DNA of 64,000 nt from Phenylobacterium hankyongense (lineage in GTDB: Bacteria > Pseudomonadota > Alphaproteobacteria > Caulobacterales > Caulobacteraceae): the NCBI RefSeq assembly GCF_003254505.1, contig NZ_QFYP01000001.1, positions 2,526,001-2,590,000 of the forward strand, read 5' to 3'. The notes below the pieces were generated by a model. It did no database searches. It had not been told where the DNA came from and saw only the letters and a program-made list of their open reading frames with translations. Below, piece after piece: positions 1-10,337 of this stretch. Numbering within the stretch: the first letter of the stretch is position 1; the number at the start of each line of letters is the position of its first letter. A program made the translations under genes and the position numbers.

Positions 1-157
1 TCGCCGGGTTGGAGTTCACCAGCACGATCCGGTAGCCCTCGGCGCGCAGCGCCTTGCAGGCCTGGACGCCCGAGTAGTCGAACTCACACGCCTGGCCGAT
101 GACGATCGGGCCCGCGCCGATGATCAGGATCGAGGAAATGTCAGTGCGTTTGGGCAT
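1..157 (-). CDS. carB: carbamoyl-phosphate synthase large subunit, N-terminal part
   Basis: CarB makes carbamoyl phosphate from bicarbonate, ATP and CarA-derived ammonia for pyrimidine and arginine synthesis. Only about 52 residues are in the window. They begin [20 protein letters not shown] and continue with [10 protein letters not shown], the conserved ATP-grasp preamble of CarB. The ATG at 157 fits the family start, preceded by an A-rich stretch. A candidate promoter of its own lies at 231-259. The rest runs off the left edge. CarA is on the same strand at 1147-2316 but is separated by two other genes, so this is not a compact carAB operon. Identity is near certain. Confidence 0.96.
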   Translation of the reverse strand, partial: MPKRTDISSILIIGAGPIVIGQACEFDYSGVQACKALRAEGYRIVLVNSNPA

Positions 158-230
158 TTTTCTTCGCGCGCAAGGGCGGCCGCGCGACGAAGCGCGCCCG
201 ACACCGGTCAGAACTGCAGGTTAAGGCGCC

Positions 231-259
231 GATTTAGAGAGGACATCGCGCCCGCGCAA
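231..259 (-). promoter_or_regulatory. candidate carB promoter
   Basis: On the minus strand a TTGCGC (-35, 254-259) is followed after 17 bp by TAAATC (-10, 231-236). It lies downstream of the cold-shock gene terminator and about 75 bp before the carB ATG. The match to the housekeeping consensus is moderate. The spacing and the need for a separate carB promoter support it. Confidence 0.5.
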
Positions 260-290
260 GCGCGCGCTGCCTGCGACGTTCCGCGCAACG

Positions 291-319
291 AAAATGGGCC
301 GGCGCTGAGGCCGGCCCAT
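291..319 (-). terminator. intrinsic terminator of the cold-shock gene
   Basis: A perfect 10-bp stem (294-303 with 310-319) and a 6-nt loop are followed on the minus strand by TTTTCG. It sits 45 bp past the stop of the cold-shock gene. A smaller 6-bp hairpin (332-337 with 344-349) lies between the stop and this terminator. Confidence 0.8.
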
Positions 320-363
320 CACATTGGCTTGGCGGGGTTTTCACCCCGCAATCCGTCAGTTCG

Positions 364-570
364 CTAGGCCTGAAGCTGGCCCGCGGAGGTCTTCCCGCTG
401 CGCGGGTCCTTCTCGAGTTCGTAGGTGACCTTCTGGCCCTCGTCGAGCGCGCGCAGACCGGCGCGTTCCACGGCCGAGATGTGCACGAAGACGTCGGGGC
501 CGCCCTCATCAGGCTGGATGAAGCCGTAGCCCTTGGTTCCGTTGAACCATTTCACGGTGCCGGTAGCCAT
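364..570 (-). CDS. cold-shock domain protein (CspA family)
   Basis: This 68-residue single cold-shock domain binds single-stranded RNA and DNA and acts as an RNA chaperone in the cytoplasm. It begins [20 protein letters not shown] and carries both RNP motifs (KGYGFIQ, VFVHIS). The length and the whole domain match small Csp proteins. The ATG at 570 is the family start; an upstream in-frame extension to 615 is not conserved in type. A GAAGGA ribosome site lies upstream and a clear terminator lies downstream at 291-319. It sits between carA and carB on the same strand but has its own signals. Whether it is cold-induced or constitutive cannot be read from the sequence. Confidence 0.95.
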   Translation of the reverse strand: MATGTVKWFNGTKGYGFIQPDEGGPDVFVHISAVERAGLRALDEGQKVTYELEKDPRSGKTSAGQLQA

Positions 571-850
571 GTAGTTCTTAGTCCTTCGATGGGTCATTCC
601 GATCGACGCAAGCATTTGCGCCGCCGATCAAGTTCGCGAAGGATCGGGAGGCAGGTCCGGCGCCCGGATTCCGAGCGGGGAAAGTCGGCCGAACCGAGAC
701 GAATTCGATAGGCGGGAGCCTGAATGAAATTCGCCGCAGAGGCAAGCTGGCCAAAAAAACCTTGGAATTTCGGCAACTAATTCGCGGCCAAGCCATATAT
801 CTAACGAGGGTGGCGCAATCTTCCGCGCCGCGACGGTGGAGACGCGTTTC

Positions 851-1075
851 ATGAGCCTGATCGAAAAGATCCCCGAAATGAGCGACGAGGAAGTCGTCAA
901 TCTGCTGACCAACGCGCGCCGGCTGCAGGCCCAGGGGGACGAAAAACAGCAAGCCGCCGCGGCCGAGCTGCTGCCCACGCTCGAGGAAGTCGCCGACCAG
1001 CGCCGCACGGCCCGGCTCGAAGCCACCCAGGCCAAGCGCGCCGCCGCCCGCCGCCCGAAGAAGGTCGCCGCCTGA
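851..1075 (+). CDS. small charged hypothetical protein
   Basis: This is a 74-residue, Glu/Ala/Arg-rich protein beginning MSLIEKIPEMSDEEVVNLL. It is predicted mostly helical, with a basic C-terminal tail (Arg, Lys and Ala). The pattern resembles small conserved hypothetical proteins of Caulobacterales. I do not recognise a function. The ATG at 851 is preferred over an in-frame ATG at 836, because the extra METRF residues look like leader sequence. An AT-rich TATATCTAAC stretch near 796-805 could be part of its promoter. It is transcribed against carA and the cold-shock gene. Confidence 0.7.
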   Translation: MSLIEKIPEMSDEEVVNLLTNARRLQAQGDEKQQAAAAELLPTLEEVADQRRTARLEATQAKRAAARRPKKVAA

Positions 1076-1146
1076 CGGCGGTCCCGCCGGGCATTCAAAA
1101 GTAGAAAGCGGGATGAAACCGCCGGCCGCTCGCGCTCGGCGCGGGC

Positions 1147-2316
1147 CTACCGCGCCCGGTCCATGAACCCGGCGAAGCGCTCGAACAGATAGAGCGAATC
1201 CGTCGGCCCCGGAGAGGCTTCCGGGTGGTGCTGGACGCTGAACACCGGGCGGTCGGCCAGGGCGATGCCGGCGTTGGTGCCGTCGAACAGCGAGACGTGG
1301 GTCTCGACGACGGGGGCGGGCAGGCTGTCGCGGTCGACGGTGAAGCCGTGGTTCATGGAGACGATCTCCACCTTGCCGGTGGTCAGGTCCTTCACCGGGT
1401 GGTTCGCGCCGTGGTGGCCTTGCTCCATCTTGACGGTGCGGGCGCCCAGCGCCAGCGACAGCATCTGGTGGCCCAGGCAGATACCGAACACCGGCGTGCC
1501 GGAGTCCACCAGCTTGCGGATCTCAGGCACCGCGTATTCGCCGGTGGCGGCCGGGTCGCCGGGGCCGTTGGAGAGCAGCACGCCGTCCGGCTTGCGGGCC
1601 AGGATCTCCTCGGCGGTCGTGGAGGCCGGCACCACCGTGGCGCGGGCGCCGACCGAGGTCAGGGCGCGCAGGATGTTGCGCTTCACGCCGTAGTCGACGA
1701 CCACCACCTCGTACTTGGGCTTGTCCGCCAGCTTGGCGTAGCCCTGCGGCCACGACCACAGGCCCTCGTCATAGACGAAGGGCTGCAGGCAGGAGGCGTC
1801 CTTGGCGAGGTCCAGGCCCACCAGCCCGGTCCACGCCTGCGCCCGGGCGACCAGGGCCTCGAGGTCGAACTCGCCGTCCGGATGGTGGGCGATGACCGCG
1901 TGCGGCATGCCGTGCTCGCGGATCTTGCGGGTCAGCGCGCGGGTGTCGACGCCGGCCAGCCCCACGACGCCGCGGCGCGACATCCAGGTCTGCAGGTCGA
2001 CGTCGGCGCGCCAGTTCGCCGGAGCCGTGGGCACGTCGCGGAAGATCGCGCCGCGGGCGGCGGTCTCGGCCGCGCCCGACATCTGCTCGATGTCCTGCAG
2101 GTTGGTCCCGACGTTGCCGATGTGCGGGAAGGTGAAGGCGACGATCTGGGCCATGTAGGAGGGGTCCGTCAGGATCTCCTGGTAGCCGGTCATGGCGGTG
2201 TTGAAGCAGACCTCGCCCACCGCCTCGCCGACCGCGCCGACGCCGACGCCCTGCAGGATGGTCCCGTCGGCCAGGGCCAGCACGCCGGTCGCGCCGGGCA
2301 AGAGATCGCGGCTCAT
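1147..2316 (-). CDS. carA: carbamoyl-phosphate synthase small subunit
   Basis: CarA is the glutamine amidotransferase subunit that hydrolyses glutamine and passes ammonia to CarB. The 389-residue length is normal. The N-terminal domain carries [17 protein letters not shown]. The C-terminal class I amidotransferase domain carries the nucleophile motif GICLGHQM and the HHPEASPGP motif with catalytic His and Glu. The ATG at 2316 has AAGGA nine bases upstream. A strong promoter (2401-2429) and a terminator-like hairpin (2352-2387) precede it, suggesting control by premature termination. carB is about 1 kb downstream behind unrelated genes. Confidence 0.98.
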   Translation of the reverse strand: MSRDLLPGATGVLALADGTILQGVGVGAVGEAVGEVCFNTAMTGYQEILTDPSYMAQIVAFTFPHIGNVGTNLQDIEQMSGAAETAARGAIFRDVPTAPANWRADVDLQTWMSRRGVVGLAGVDTRALTRKIREHGMPHAVIAHHPDGEFDLEALVARAQAWTGLVGLDLAKDASCLQPFVYDEGLWSWPQGYAKLADKPKYEVVVVDYGVKRNILRALTSVGARATVVPASTTAEEILARKPDGVLLSNGPGDPAATGEYAVPEIRKLVDSGTPVFGICLGHQMLSLALGARTVKMEQGHHGANHPVKDLTTGKVEIVSMNHGFTVDRDSLPAPVVETHVSLFDGTNAGIALADRPVFSVQHHPEASPGPTDSLYLFERFAGFMDRAR

Positions 2317-2351
2317 GAGGCGGGTCCTTTTTCGGGTCGACGGAGGGTCGC

Positions 2352-2387
2352 AAAAAAGCGGGCCAGGGTGAACCCCGCCGGCCCGCT
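2352..2387 (-). terminator. terminator-like hairpin in the carA leader (possible attenuator)
   Basis: On the minus strand AGCGGGCC pairs perfectly with GGCCCGCT (2380-2387 with 2357-2364) across a 15-nt loop and is followed directly by a run of six T (2352-2357). It has the form of an intrinsic terminator. It lies between the predicted carA promoter (2401-2429) and the carA ATG (2316), only a few bases after the predicted transcription start. No minus-strand gene upstream needs it, so it would act on carA itself. Confidence 0.7.
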
Positions 2388-2400
2388 CAAAACGGTCGCG

Positions 2401-2429
2401 TAGTTAGGGACTGTAACCCGCGCGGTCAA
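2401..2429 (-). promoter_or_regulatory. carA promoter
   Basis: On the minus strand TTGACC (2424-2429) and TAACTA (2401-2406) are spaced by 17 bp, a good housekeeping promoter. Transcription would start near 2394, immediately ahead of the leader hairpin. Confidence 0.75.
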
Positions 2430-2491
2430 TGCGGCTGACCTTCGCGACGCCGCGCGCTAGCGTGGCGCAACGGCGCAGGGAGGCGCATGCC

Positions 2492-2929
2492 ATGGCAGAC
2501 GGCCATATCGATCCCGACCGGCAGGCCTGGGACGTCTTCAAGTCCCTGCCGAGGGACCGGCCGATCCAGATGCTCAACCTGATCCGCCTGAAGCCGAAGG
2601 CGGAGTATCCGGCCGACCACCCCGACCACGGCAGGGACCTCAGCGGGCTCGACGCCTATCGGGCTTATGGGCGCACGACCGCGGCGCTGTTCAAGCGGCT
2701 GGGCGGGCGGCAGGTCTGGGCCGGCCAGCCGCAGGTGATGGTCACCGGGCCGCGGTCCGAGGCCTGGGACCTGGCCTTCATCGCCGAATATCCGAACGCG
2801 GACGCCTTCATGGCCATGGTGCGCGATCCCGAATACCGGGAGTTCGTGAAGCACCGGACGGCGGCGGTGGCCGATTCTCGCCTGTTGCGGCTGGCGCCGC
2901 TGACGCCGGGCGAGGGGTTCGGCGAGTAG
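2492..2929 (+). CDS. DUF1330 family protein
   Basis: This 145-residue cytoplasmic protein contains the DUF1330 ferredoxin-like fold: IQMLNLIRLKPKAEYP near residues 24-39 and a C-terminal AFMAMVRDPEYREFVKHR stretch. DUF1330 proteins are small dimeric alpha-beta barrel proteins of unknown function. The start at 2492 is chosen because AGGGAGG lies eight bases upstream; an in-frame ATG at 2429 overlaps the carA promoter and is unlikely. It is followed 43 bp later by a HAD hydrolase on the same strand and may be co-transcribed with it. Confidence 0.8.
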   Translation: MADGHIDPDRQAWDVFKSLPRDRPIQMLNLIRLKPKAEYPADHPDHGRDLSGLDAYRAYGRTTAALFKRLGGRQVWAGQPQVMVTGPRSEAWDLAFIAEYPNADAFMAMVRDPEYREFVKHRTAAVADSRLLRLAPLTPGEGFGE

Positions 2930-2972
2930 CCGCGGCCTGGACTTGGCCGTGGCCTGGCTTAATGAGCCGGCC

Positions 2973-3674
2973 ATGCGGATCACCACGGTCGGCCTCGATG
3001 CCGACGACACCCTTTGGCACAACGAGACCATCTTCCGGCTGACCCAGGACCGGTTCCGCGCCCTGATGGCCGATGTCGCCGCGCCGGAGGTGCTGGAAGC
3101 GCGGCTGGCGGCGGTGGAGAAGCGCAACCTCTCGCTCTACGGCTACGGGGTGAAGGGCTTCACCCTGTCGATGATCGAGACCGCCATGGAACTCACCGGC
3201 AACGCGGCGCCGGCGCGGCTGGTCTCCGACATCCTGGCCGCCGGGCGCGAGATGCTGAGCCATCCGGTGGAGCCGCTGCCCGGCGTCGAGCAGGCGCTGG
3301 CGGAGCTGTCGGAGCACCACCGCCTGGTGCTGATCACCAAGGGCGACCTGCTGCACCAGGAACAGAAGCTGGCGGCGTCCGGCCTGGGCGACCTGTTCGT
3401 CGGCGTCGAGATCGTCAGCGAGAAGGACGCCGGCACCTACGCCCGGGTGTTTGAGCGGCACGGGACCGGCGCGGCCGAGGCGGCGATGTGCGGCAACTCC
3501 ATGCGCTCGGACATCCTGCCGGCGCTGGAGGCCGGCGCCTGGGCCGCCCACGTGCCCTATCCGCTGGTCTGGGCGCACGAGCTGGCGGAGGCCCCGGGCG
3601 AGCATCCGCGGTTCGCGGAGCTCGCCTCGATTTCCGAGCTGCCGGCCTGGGTGAGGACCGTCGCCCAGGCTTGA
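2973..3674 (+). CDS. HAD-superfamily hydrolase
   Basis: This 233-residue haloacid-dehalogenase-fold phosphatase has motif I as DADDTLWH (residues 8-15, nucleophile Asp). Motif II lies in LVLITKGD, and motif III is CGNSMRSD, where acidic residues coordinate magnesium. A helical cap domain follows motif I. The arrangement resembles YjjG-type house-cleaning or nucleotide phosphatases, but the substrate is not predictable. The start at 2973 (MRITTVGLDADD) is chosen over an upstream in-frame ATG at 2943 because the Rossmann beta strand begins there. It ends 10 bp before a convergent VOC gene. Confidence 0.85.
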   Translation: MRITTVGLDADDTLWHNETIFRLTQDRFRALMADVAAPEVLEARLAAVEKRNLSLYGYGVKGFTLSMIETAMELTGNAAPARLVSDILAAGREMLSHPVEPLPGVEQALAELSEHHRLVLITKGDLLHQEQKLAASGLGDLFVGVEIVSEKDAGTYARVFERHGTGAAEAAMCGNSMRSDILPALEAGAWAAHVPYPLVWAHELAEAPGEHPRFAELASISELPAWVRTVAQA

Positions 3675-3684
3675 TCTAGCCCGC

Positions 3685-4146
3685 TTACGCTGCCCGCAGC
3701 TTGGCTATGTCGATCTTGGTCATCTGCATCATCGCCTGCATCACCCGGCCGGCCTTCGCGCGGTCGGGGTCGCTGAGCAGCTCCACCAGGACGGTGGGGA
3801 CGATCTGCCAGGAGAGGCCGAACTTGTCCTTGAGCCAGGCGCATTGGCTGGCTTGGCCGCCTTCGGTGAGCCGGTCCCAGAGCTCGTCCACCTCCGCCTG
3901 GTCCTTGCAGTCGACGACGAAGGAGACGGCCTCGGTGAATTTGAAGTGCGGCCCGCCGTTCAGCGCGGTGAACCGCTGGCCTTCGAGCTCGAAGTCGGCG
4001 GTCATGACGCTGCCCTTCGGCCCGGGCCCGGACTCGCCGTAGCGGACGACGTTCAGGATCTTCGAGTTCTTGAAGATCGAGACGTAGAAATTCATCGCCT
4101 CCTCGGCCTGGTCGTCGAACCAGAGGAAGGGGTGGATCTTCTGCAT
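3685..4146 (-). CDS. VOC / PhnB-like glyoxalase-fold protein
   Basis: This 153-residue protein begins [20 protein letters not shown] and contains the PhnB-like VOC pattern ([19 protein letters not shown], then a C-terminal LSWQIVP). Proteins of this type are often labelled 3-demethylubiquinone methyltransferase, but they are VOC-fold proteins without a methyltransferase domain. The enzymatic role is unknown. The ATG at 4146 begins the conserved N-terminus. It is convergent with the HAD gene and follows a small membrane-protein gene on the same strand. Confidence 0.85.
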   Translation of the reverse strand: MQKIHPFLWFDDQAEEAMNFYVSIFKNSKILNVVRYGESGPGPKGSVMTADFELEGQRFTALNGGPHFKFTEAVSFVVDCKDQAEVDELWDRLTEGGQASQCAWLKDKFGLSWQIVPTVLVELLSDPDRAKAGRVMQAMMQMTKIDIAKLRAA

Positions 4147-4232
4147 GGCGTCGTCCTCGCGGTTGGCGGTCGTCAGACCCCAGGACGATCGGGCGCGCTC
4201 CGCGCCGACACCTCGGCCGGCAAATCGTCTGC

Positions 4233-4505
4233 TCAGGAGCCGGCGGGCCGCCGCCGCTGCGGACTGACGACTGCGGCGCGCCGAAGCTGGCCGGTCCACC
4301 GGCGGGCGGCCGCCAGCAGCGAGGTGGCCATGACGAGGGCGAAGATCATGAACCAGAACAGCTCGCGGGTGCGCCCGTGTGCCGCGTCCTGGACGTCCTC
4401 GGCGGATCGACCGCCCAACAGGGAGCTGACGCCGAAATACTCGAGGCCGCCCATCACCATCAGGGTGATCAGCAAAGCGCCCCCGAGGCGCAACCACATC
4501 ACCAT
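4233..4505 (-). CDS. small two-helix membrane protein
   Basis: This 90-residue protein has a hydrophobic segment at about residues 3-26 ([20 protein letters not shown]) and a second at about 48-65 ([18 protein letters not shown]). A basic, polar C-terminal tail follows. I do not recognise the family. The ATG at 4505 has GAGG six bases upstream; a TTG at 4517 is an alternative. It lies upstream of the VOC gene on the same strand, with an 86-bp gap. Confidence 0.6.
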   Translation of the reverse strand: MVMWLRLGGALLITLMVMGGLEYFGVSSLLGGRSAEDVQDAAHGRTRELFWFMIFALVMATSLLAAARRWTGQLRRAAVVSPQRRRPAGS

Positions 4506-4630
4506 GCCAATCCTCAAAACCGATGCAGCGCTGGCCTTAAGCTTCGCGCCCGCGGGTCACAAGGTCAAATAGGGCGCGGGATGAGCGGCGCCCATGGCCG
4601 CGACTCCGTCTCACGCGCTATCATCGCATC

Positions 4631-6526
4631 GTGCGCTTCGACGAACGCTTCCTCGACGAGATCAAATCCCGCCTTCGCCCGTCCGACGTGATCGGCAAGA
4701 CGGTGAAGTTGCGCCGGCAGGGGCGCGAGTTCGTCGGCCTGTCGCCGTTCACCAAGGAGAAGACGCCCTCCTTCTACGTCAACGACGACAAGGGCCAGTT
4801 CTTCGACTTCTCGTCCGGCAAGACCGGCGACCTGATCACCTTCCTGCAGGAGACCGAGCGGCTCACCTTCTCGGAGGCGGTGGAGCGGCTGGCGGCCGAG
4901 GCCGGGGTGCCGCTGCCGGCGGTCGATCCGCGCGCCGCCGAGGTGGAGAAGAAGCGCCAGGGCCTCTCCGACTGGCTGGAGCTCGCCGCCCAGTGGTTCG
5001 AGGCCGAGTTGCGCCGGCCGGCGGGCCGCGACGCCCGCGCCTATCTGGAGAAGCGCGGCCTGCCGGAGGCCGACTGGGCGCGCTTCCGCATCGGCTTCTC
5101 GCCGTCCGGCCGCACGGCGCTGAAGGACTACCTGGTCGCCAAGGGCGCGCGGCCGCCCGAGCTGATCGACACTGGTCTGCTGATCGCGCCGGAGGACGGC
5201 GGCCAGCCCTACGACCGGTTCCGCGACCGCATCATCTTCCCGATCGCCGACGCCCGCGGGCGGGTGATCTCCTTCGGCGGCCGGGCGATGGACCCGCAGG
5301 CGCGCGCCAAATACCTGAACGGGCCGGAGACCACGGTCTTCCACAAGGGCCACAACCTCTATGGCCTGGCCGAGGCGCGGAAGATCCTCGCCGCCGCGTC
5401 GGCCGGCGAGAGCCCGCCGCTGCTGGTGGTGGAGGGCTACATGGACGCCATCGCCTGCCAGCGGGCGAACATCCCCGCCGTCGCGCCGATGGGCACGGCG
5501 CTGACCGAAGAGCAGATGGAGATGCTGTGGCGTCACCATCCGGAGCCGACGCTGTCTTTCGACGGCGACCGGGCAGGGCGCCAAGCGGCGGCGCGGACCA
5601 TGGATCGGGCGCTGCCGCTGCTGAAGCCGGGCAAGAGCTTCAAGTTCGCCATCGTCGAGGGCGGCAAGGACCCTGACGAGGTGCTGCGCGAGCAGGGGCC
5701 GCAGGCGCTGAAGCAGCAGCTGGCGCAGACCACCGCCTTCGTCGACGCCCTGTTCATCCGCGAGCGCGACCTGGAGACCCTGGACACCCCGGAGCGCCGG
5801 GCGGGGCTGAAGGGCCGGCTGCGGCAGCTGGCGGGCGGCATCGCCGACAAGGACCTGCAGCAGGCCTATCGCGAGGCCCTGTTGGAACGCTTCGACCAGC
5901 TTGCCGCCGACCGGCGTCCGGAGCGGCGGCCCGATTCGCCCGGACGCGGGCGCGGCGGGGGCGAAAAATGGGGCCGGGGTGGGCCGTCGACCTGGATGGA
6001 GCCCTCGACCCCGCAGGGCAAGGCTGCGGCAAAACGTCTCGCCCTGGGACTCGAGTCCGTATCGGCGGCGCTGGCCAGGTACGCGGTGGACGATCCCGCC
6101 GTGCTGGACGACCACCTGGAAGACGCTTTCACGGCCCAGGGGTTCGGTCACGAGGCGCTTGCGAAATTGACCAAGGAAATCATTCGCCTTCGTCTGGAGG
6201 CTGACCATCTTGACTCCGCCGCCCTTCAACGCCATCTGGCCTCGTGCGGATTTAGCGCGCTGTTGACAGACATCGATCGGGCCGCTGCGACTTCGGGCGC
6301 GCCCATTTTGAATCAAGATGTCTCCCTCGATGCGCGGAGATCCCAGTGGTCACGTGGTTTCGCAGCCCTTTCACGGGCGGCGGCGCTGGATGACGCCATC
6401 GACGCCGCGAAGGGAAACCTGCGCGACCGTGACGATATGGCGGCCTTCGAGCGCCTCAAAGGCGAGCGGGATGCACTGAAACGCGCGATCAGAACGGGAA
6501 CGATTTGGGCGGAAGACGGGTCGTAA
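4631..6526 (+). CDS. dnaG: DNA primase
   Basis: DnaG synthesises RNA primers at the replication fork. The 631-residue length fits. The N-terminal domain is clear (FLDEIKSRLRPSDVIGKTVK), the Toprim catalytic core shows VVEGYMDAIACQ and FDGDRAGRQAA, and a helical DnaB-binding region follows. The N-terminal zinc-ribbon ligands are missing: the usual C-P-F-H position reads S-P-F-T (residues 38-41), and the second Cys pair region reads FFDFSSGKTGD (about 57-67). From memory this loss also occurs in other alphaproteobacterial primases. The start is GTG. rpoD follows 87 bp later, the classic macromolecular synthesis pairing but without rpsU. Confidence 0.97.
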   Translation: MRFDERFLDEIKSRLRPSDVIGKTVKLRRQGREFVGLSPFTKEKTPSFYVNDDKGQFFDFSSGKTGDLITFLQETERLTFSEAVERLAAEAGVPLPAVDPRAAEVEKKRQGLSDWLELAAQWFEAELRRPAGRDARAYLEKRGLPEADWARFRIGFSPSGRTALKDYLVAKGARPPELIDTGLLIAPEDGGQPYDRFRDRIIFPIADARGRVISFGGRAMDPQARAKYLNGPETTVFHKGHNLYGLAEARKILAAASAGESPPLLVVEGYMDAIACQRANIPAVAPMGTALTEEQMEMLWRHHPEPTLSFDGDRAGRQAAARTMDRALPLLKPGKSFKFAIVEGGKDPDEVLREQGPQALKQQLAQTTAFVDALFIRERDLETLDTPERRAGLKGRLRQLAGGIADKDLQQAYREALLERFDQLAADRRPERRPDSPGRGRGGGEKWGRGGPSTWMEPSTPQGKAAAKRLALGLESVSAALARYAVDDPAVLDDHLEDAFTAQGFGHEALAKLTKEIIRLRLEADHLDSAALQRHLASCGFSALLTDIDRAAATSGAPILNQDVSLDARRSQWSRGFAALSRAAALDDAIDAAKGNLRDRDDMAAFERLKGERDALKRAIRTGTIWAEDGS

Positions 6527-6613
6527 TGACGCGGCCTCTTCTGGGACGACCGCCCGACACCACTTTCGGCCCGCGCCTTGCATGGAGGCGCGACGCCGAT
6601 TTCGGAGAATTCG

Positions 6614-8560
<1,947 letters not shown>

Positions 8561-8602
8561 GTTCGACGCCGATCCACAGCCGTCCTCAGGAACCCCGCCC
8601 CG

Positions 8603-8626
8603 GAACCCCGCGGCGGGGTTCTTGTT
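8603..8626 (+). terminator. intrinsic terminator after rpoD
   Basis: GAACCCCG (8603-8610) pairs with CGGGGTTC (8614-8621) across a 3-nt loop and is followed by TTGTT. It lies 42 bp past the rpoD stop and just before a convergent gene. Confidence 0.75.
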
Positions 8627-8631
8627 GTCCG

Positions 8632-9438
8632 CTAGCCGCGAGCGATCTGAAAAAGCGTGAGCGCGATCTCCGCCACGATCAGGATGACGACCGCGGCCTC
8701 CAGGCGCAGGGACCGCTCGGTGTCGATCAGGTCGGTCATCAGCCGGGCCGTCTGACCGATCAGCCGGAGCTTGCGGTTCAGCACCTCGGCGCGCTCGTCC
8801 AGTTCGTACTCGGTCTCCAGCCGGGCGTAGAGGCGCTCCAGGTCGGGACGATCCCACAGCAGGTCCGGCTTCTCGCCCACCGCCACCCGCCCGCTCACCC
8901 GGTGCTCCACCAGCAGCGCCGAGCCGATCATGCGGATCATGGCGCGGCGGCCGCCGGGCGCGCGGCCGCGCGTCGCAAGGTCGCGCGACCAGGGCTCAAG
9001 CGCGTCGAACACCTGCGACACCTGGCGCTCGTCGTGCGCCAGGGCGGCGCTCTTGGCCAGGGCGTCGGCCACGATCAGCAACCGGGCGGGCGAGCGGTCG
9101 GCGATGCGAACCACGCCCTCCGGGTCGATCCGCTCCTCCCGCCCGGGCGCGAGCCGTACGGCCTCCTCCTCCCGGATGGGGAAGGGCCCGACCACCCGTG
9201 GGGCGATGCCGCGCAGCGCCTCGTCCTCGGCCAACGGATCGAGCCCGATCAGCACCACCACGCCATAGCGGAAGACCACGGCCACGGCCTGGTCGCCGAC
9301 GCGGAAGGCGAGCGGCATGGTCGAGAGCGCGTCGCGCCGCTCAAGGCCGGCGGTGTCGATGCGCTCGCCAAGCAGGACGGCGCGCGCCGTGAGCGGCGCA
9401 AAGTCGGTTTCCGCTCCGGTCATGGTGTCGGCGGCCAT
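8632..9438 (-). CDS. RMD1/DUF155 family protein
   Basis: This 268-residue protein has a soluble N-terminal domain (AVAVVFRYGVVVLIGLDPLA), a helical middle (VFDALEPWSRDLA, LYARLETEYELDERAEVL) and a C-terminal transmembrane segment (LEAAVVILIVAEIALTLFQI). This matches the RMD1/DUF155 family, known in eukaryotes from mitochondrial proteins and of unknown function in bacteria. Translation starts at ATG 9438 or 9423; neither has a strong ribosome site. It is convergent with rpoD, whose terminator lies between them. Confidence 0.75.
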   Translation of the reverse strand: MAADTMTGAETDFAPLTARAVLLGERIDTAGLERRDALSTMPLAFRVGDQAVAVVFRYGVVVLIGLDPLAEDEALRGIAPRVVGPFPIREEEAVRLAPGREERIDPEGVVRIADRSPARLLIVADALAKSAALAHDERQVSQVFDALEPWSRDLATRGRAPGGRRAMIRMIGSALLVEHRVSGRVAVGEKPDLLWDRPDLERLYARLETEYELDERAEVLNRKLRLIGQTARLMTDLIDTERSLRLEAAVVILIVAEIALTLFQIARG

Positions 9439-9512
9439 GCCGCAGGGGAGCACAGGCGACGGCGGGCGGCCAGTGTCCCTGCCGCCAAGTTCGTTTCGGC
9501 GCGCCGTCCGGC

Positions 9513-10133
9513 TTAGCGCCAGCCGTAGTTGAAGCTGATCGAGATGCGCTCGGCCTTGGCGCGGTTGGCCGGCACCTCGTGGCGCAGCCAGCTCTCCCAC
9601 ATCAGCACCGTCCCGGGCTCGGGCGTCAGGTAGACGAAGGTCTGGCCGGTGTCGGGCGCGTCCGCACGCTTTGGCGGGGCGGCCATCATCAGCGGCAGGC
9701 GCGGGTCCTCCAGCTTCAGCGCGCTGGCGCCCGGCGGGGTCGCCACATAGACCGTGCCCGACAGCACGCTGTGCGGATGGATGTGGCCGGAGTGGGCCGC
9801 GCCGGGCTTCAGGACGTTCACCCACAGGCTGTCCAGCCGCAGCCTGCCGCCGCCGAGGTCGAACGCCAGATCCGCCGCGAAGGCGGCGGCGTGGCGGTCC
9901 AGCTTCTTCTTCAGGTCGGCGAAGACCGTCATCCGCTGGGGCAGGTCGTCCAGCGAGGCGTAGGAGGTGTAGCCGCCGTAGCCGTGGGCCTTGCACCAGG
10001 CCCGCCCGGCCTGGTCCTCCGCCGCCAGCATCTGGCAGGCGTCCTCCAACTCGGCGTTGAAGCCCTCGAAGCCGCGGTCGGCGGCCAGGGAGGCCTGGTA
10101 CAGCTGGGTGATGAACAGGGGGCGCAGCGCCAT
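9513..10133 (-). CDS. putative 2OG-Fe(II) oxygenase
   Basis: This 206-residue protein resembles the family of putative 2-oxoglutarate/iron(II) oxygenases modelled on TIGR02466. The jelly-roll iron site is suggested by SGHIHPHSVLSGTVYV (His-x-His) in mid-protein and a distal RHEVPANRA carrying a His and a 2OG-binding Arg. It begins MALRPLFITQLYQASL. No signal peptide is visible, so it should be cytoplasmic. The substrate is unknown; related proteins occur near peptide or protein-modification genes, but no such gene is seen here. It is on the same strand as the RMD1-like gene, 74 bp upstream of it. Confidence 0.75.
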   Translation of the reverse strand: MALRPLFITQLYQASLAADRGFEGFNAELEDACQMLAAEDQAGRAWCKAHGYGGYTSYASLDDLPQRMTVFADLKKKLDRHAAAFAADLAFDLGGGRLRLDSLWVNVLKPGAAHSGHIHPHSVLSGTVYVATPPGASALKLEDPRLPLMMAAPPKRADAPDTGQTFVYLTPEPGTVLMWESWLRHEVPANRAKAERISISFNYGWR

Positions 10134-10337
10134 GGATGGCCGCTAGCCTTCCCGCCCGGGCTTGTCAAAGTCCGCCGCCTCCAGGCGGCGCGAACCCAGC
10201 GACACTGCGATGCGTTTTCCGGCCGCGCCAAACCGGAAGTTCTAAAGTCCGCACGCTGGCGCTTTGCCTGAACGTCGATTAGTCTGCCTCAAAATCTGAA
10301 GCTTCGCAGCATGCGGACGAGGCTCGGGGGAGGGACG

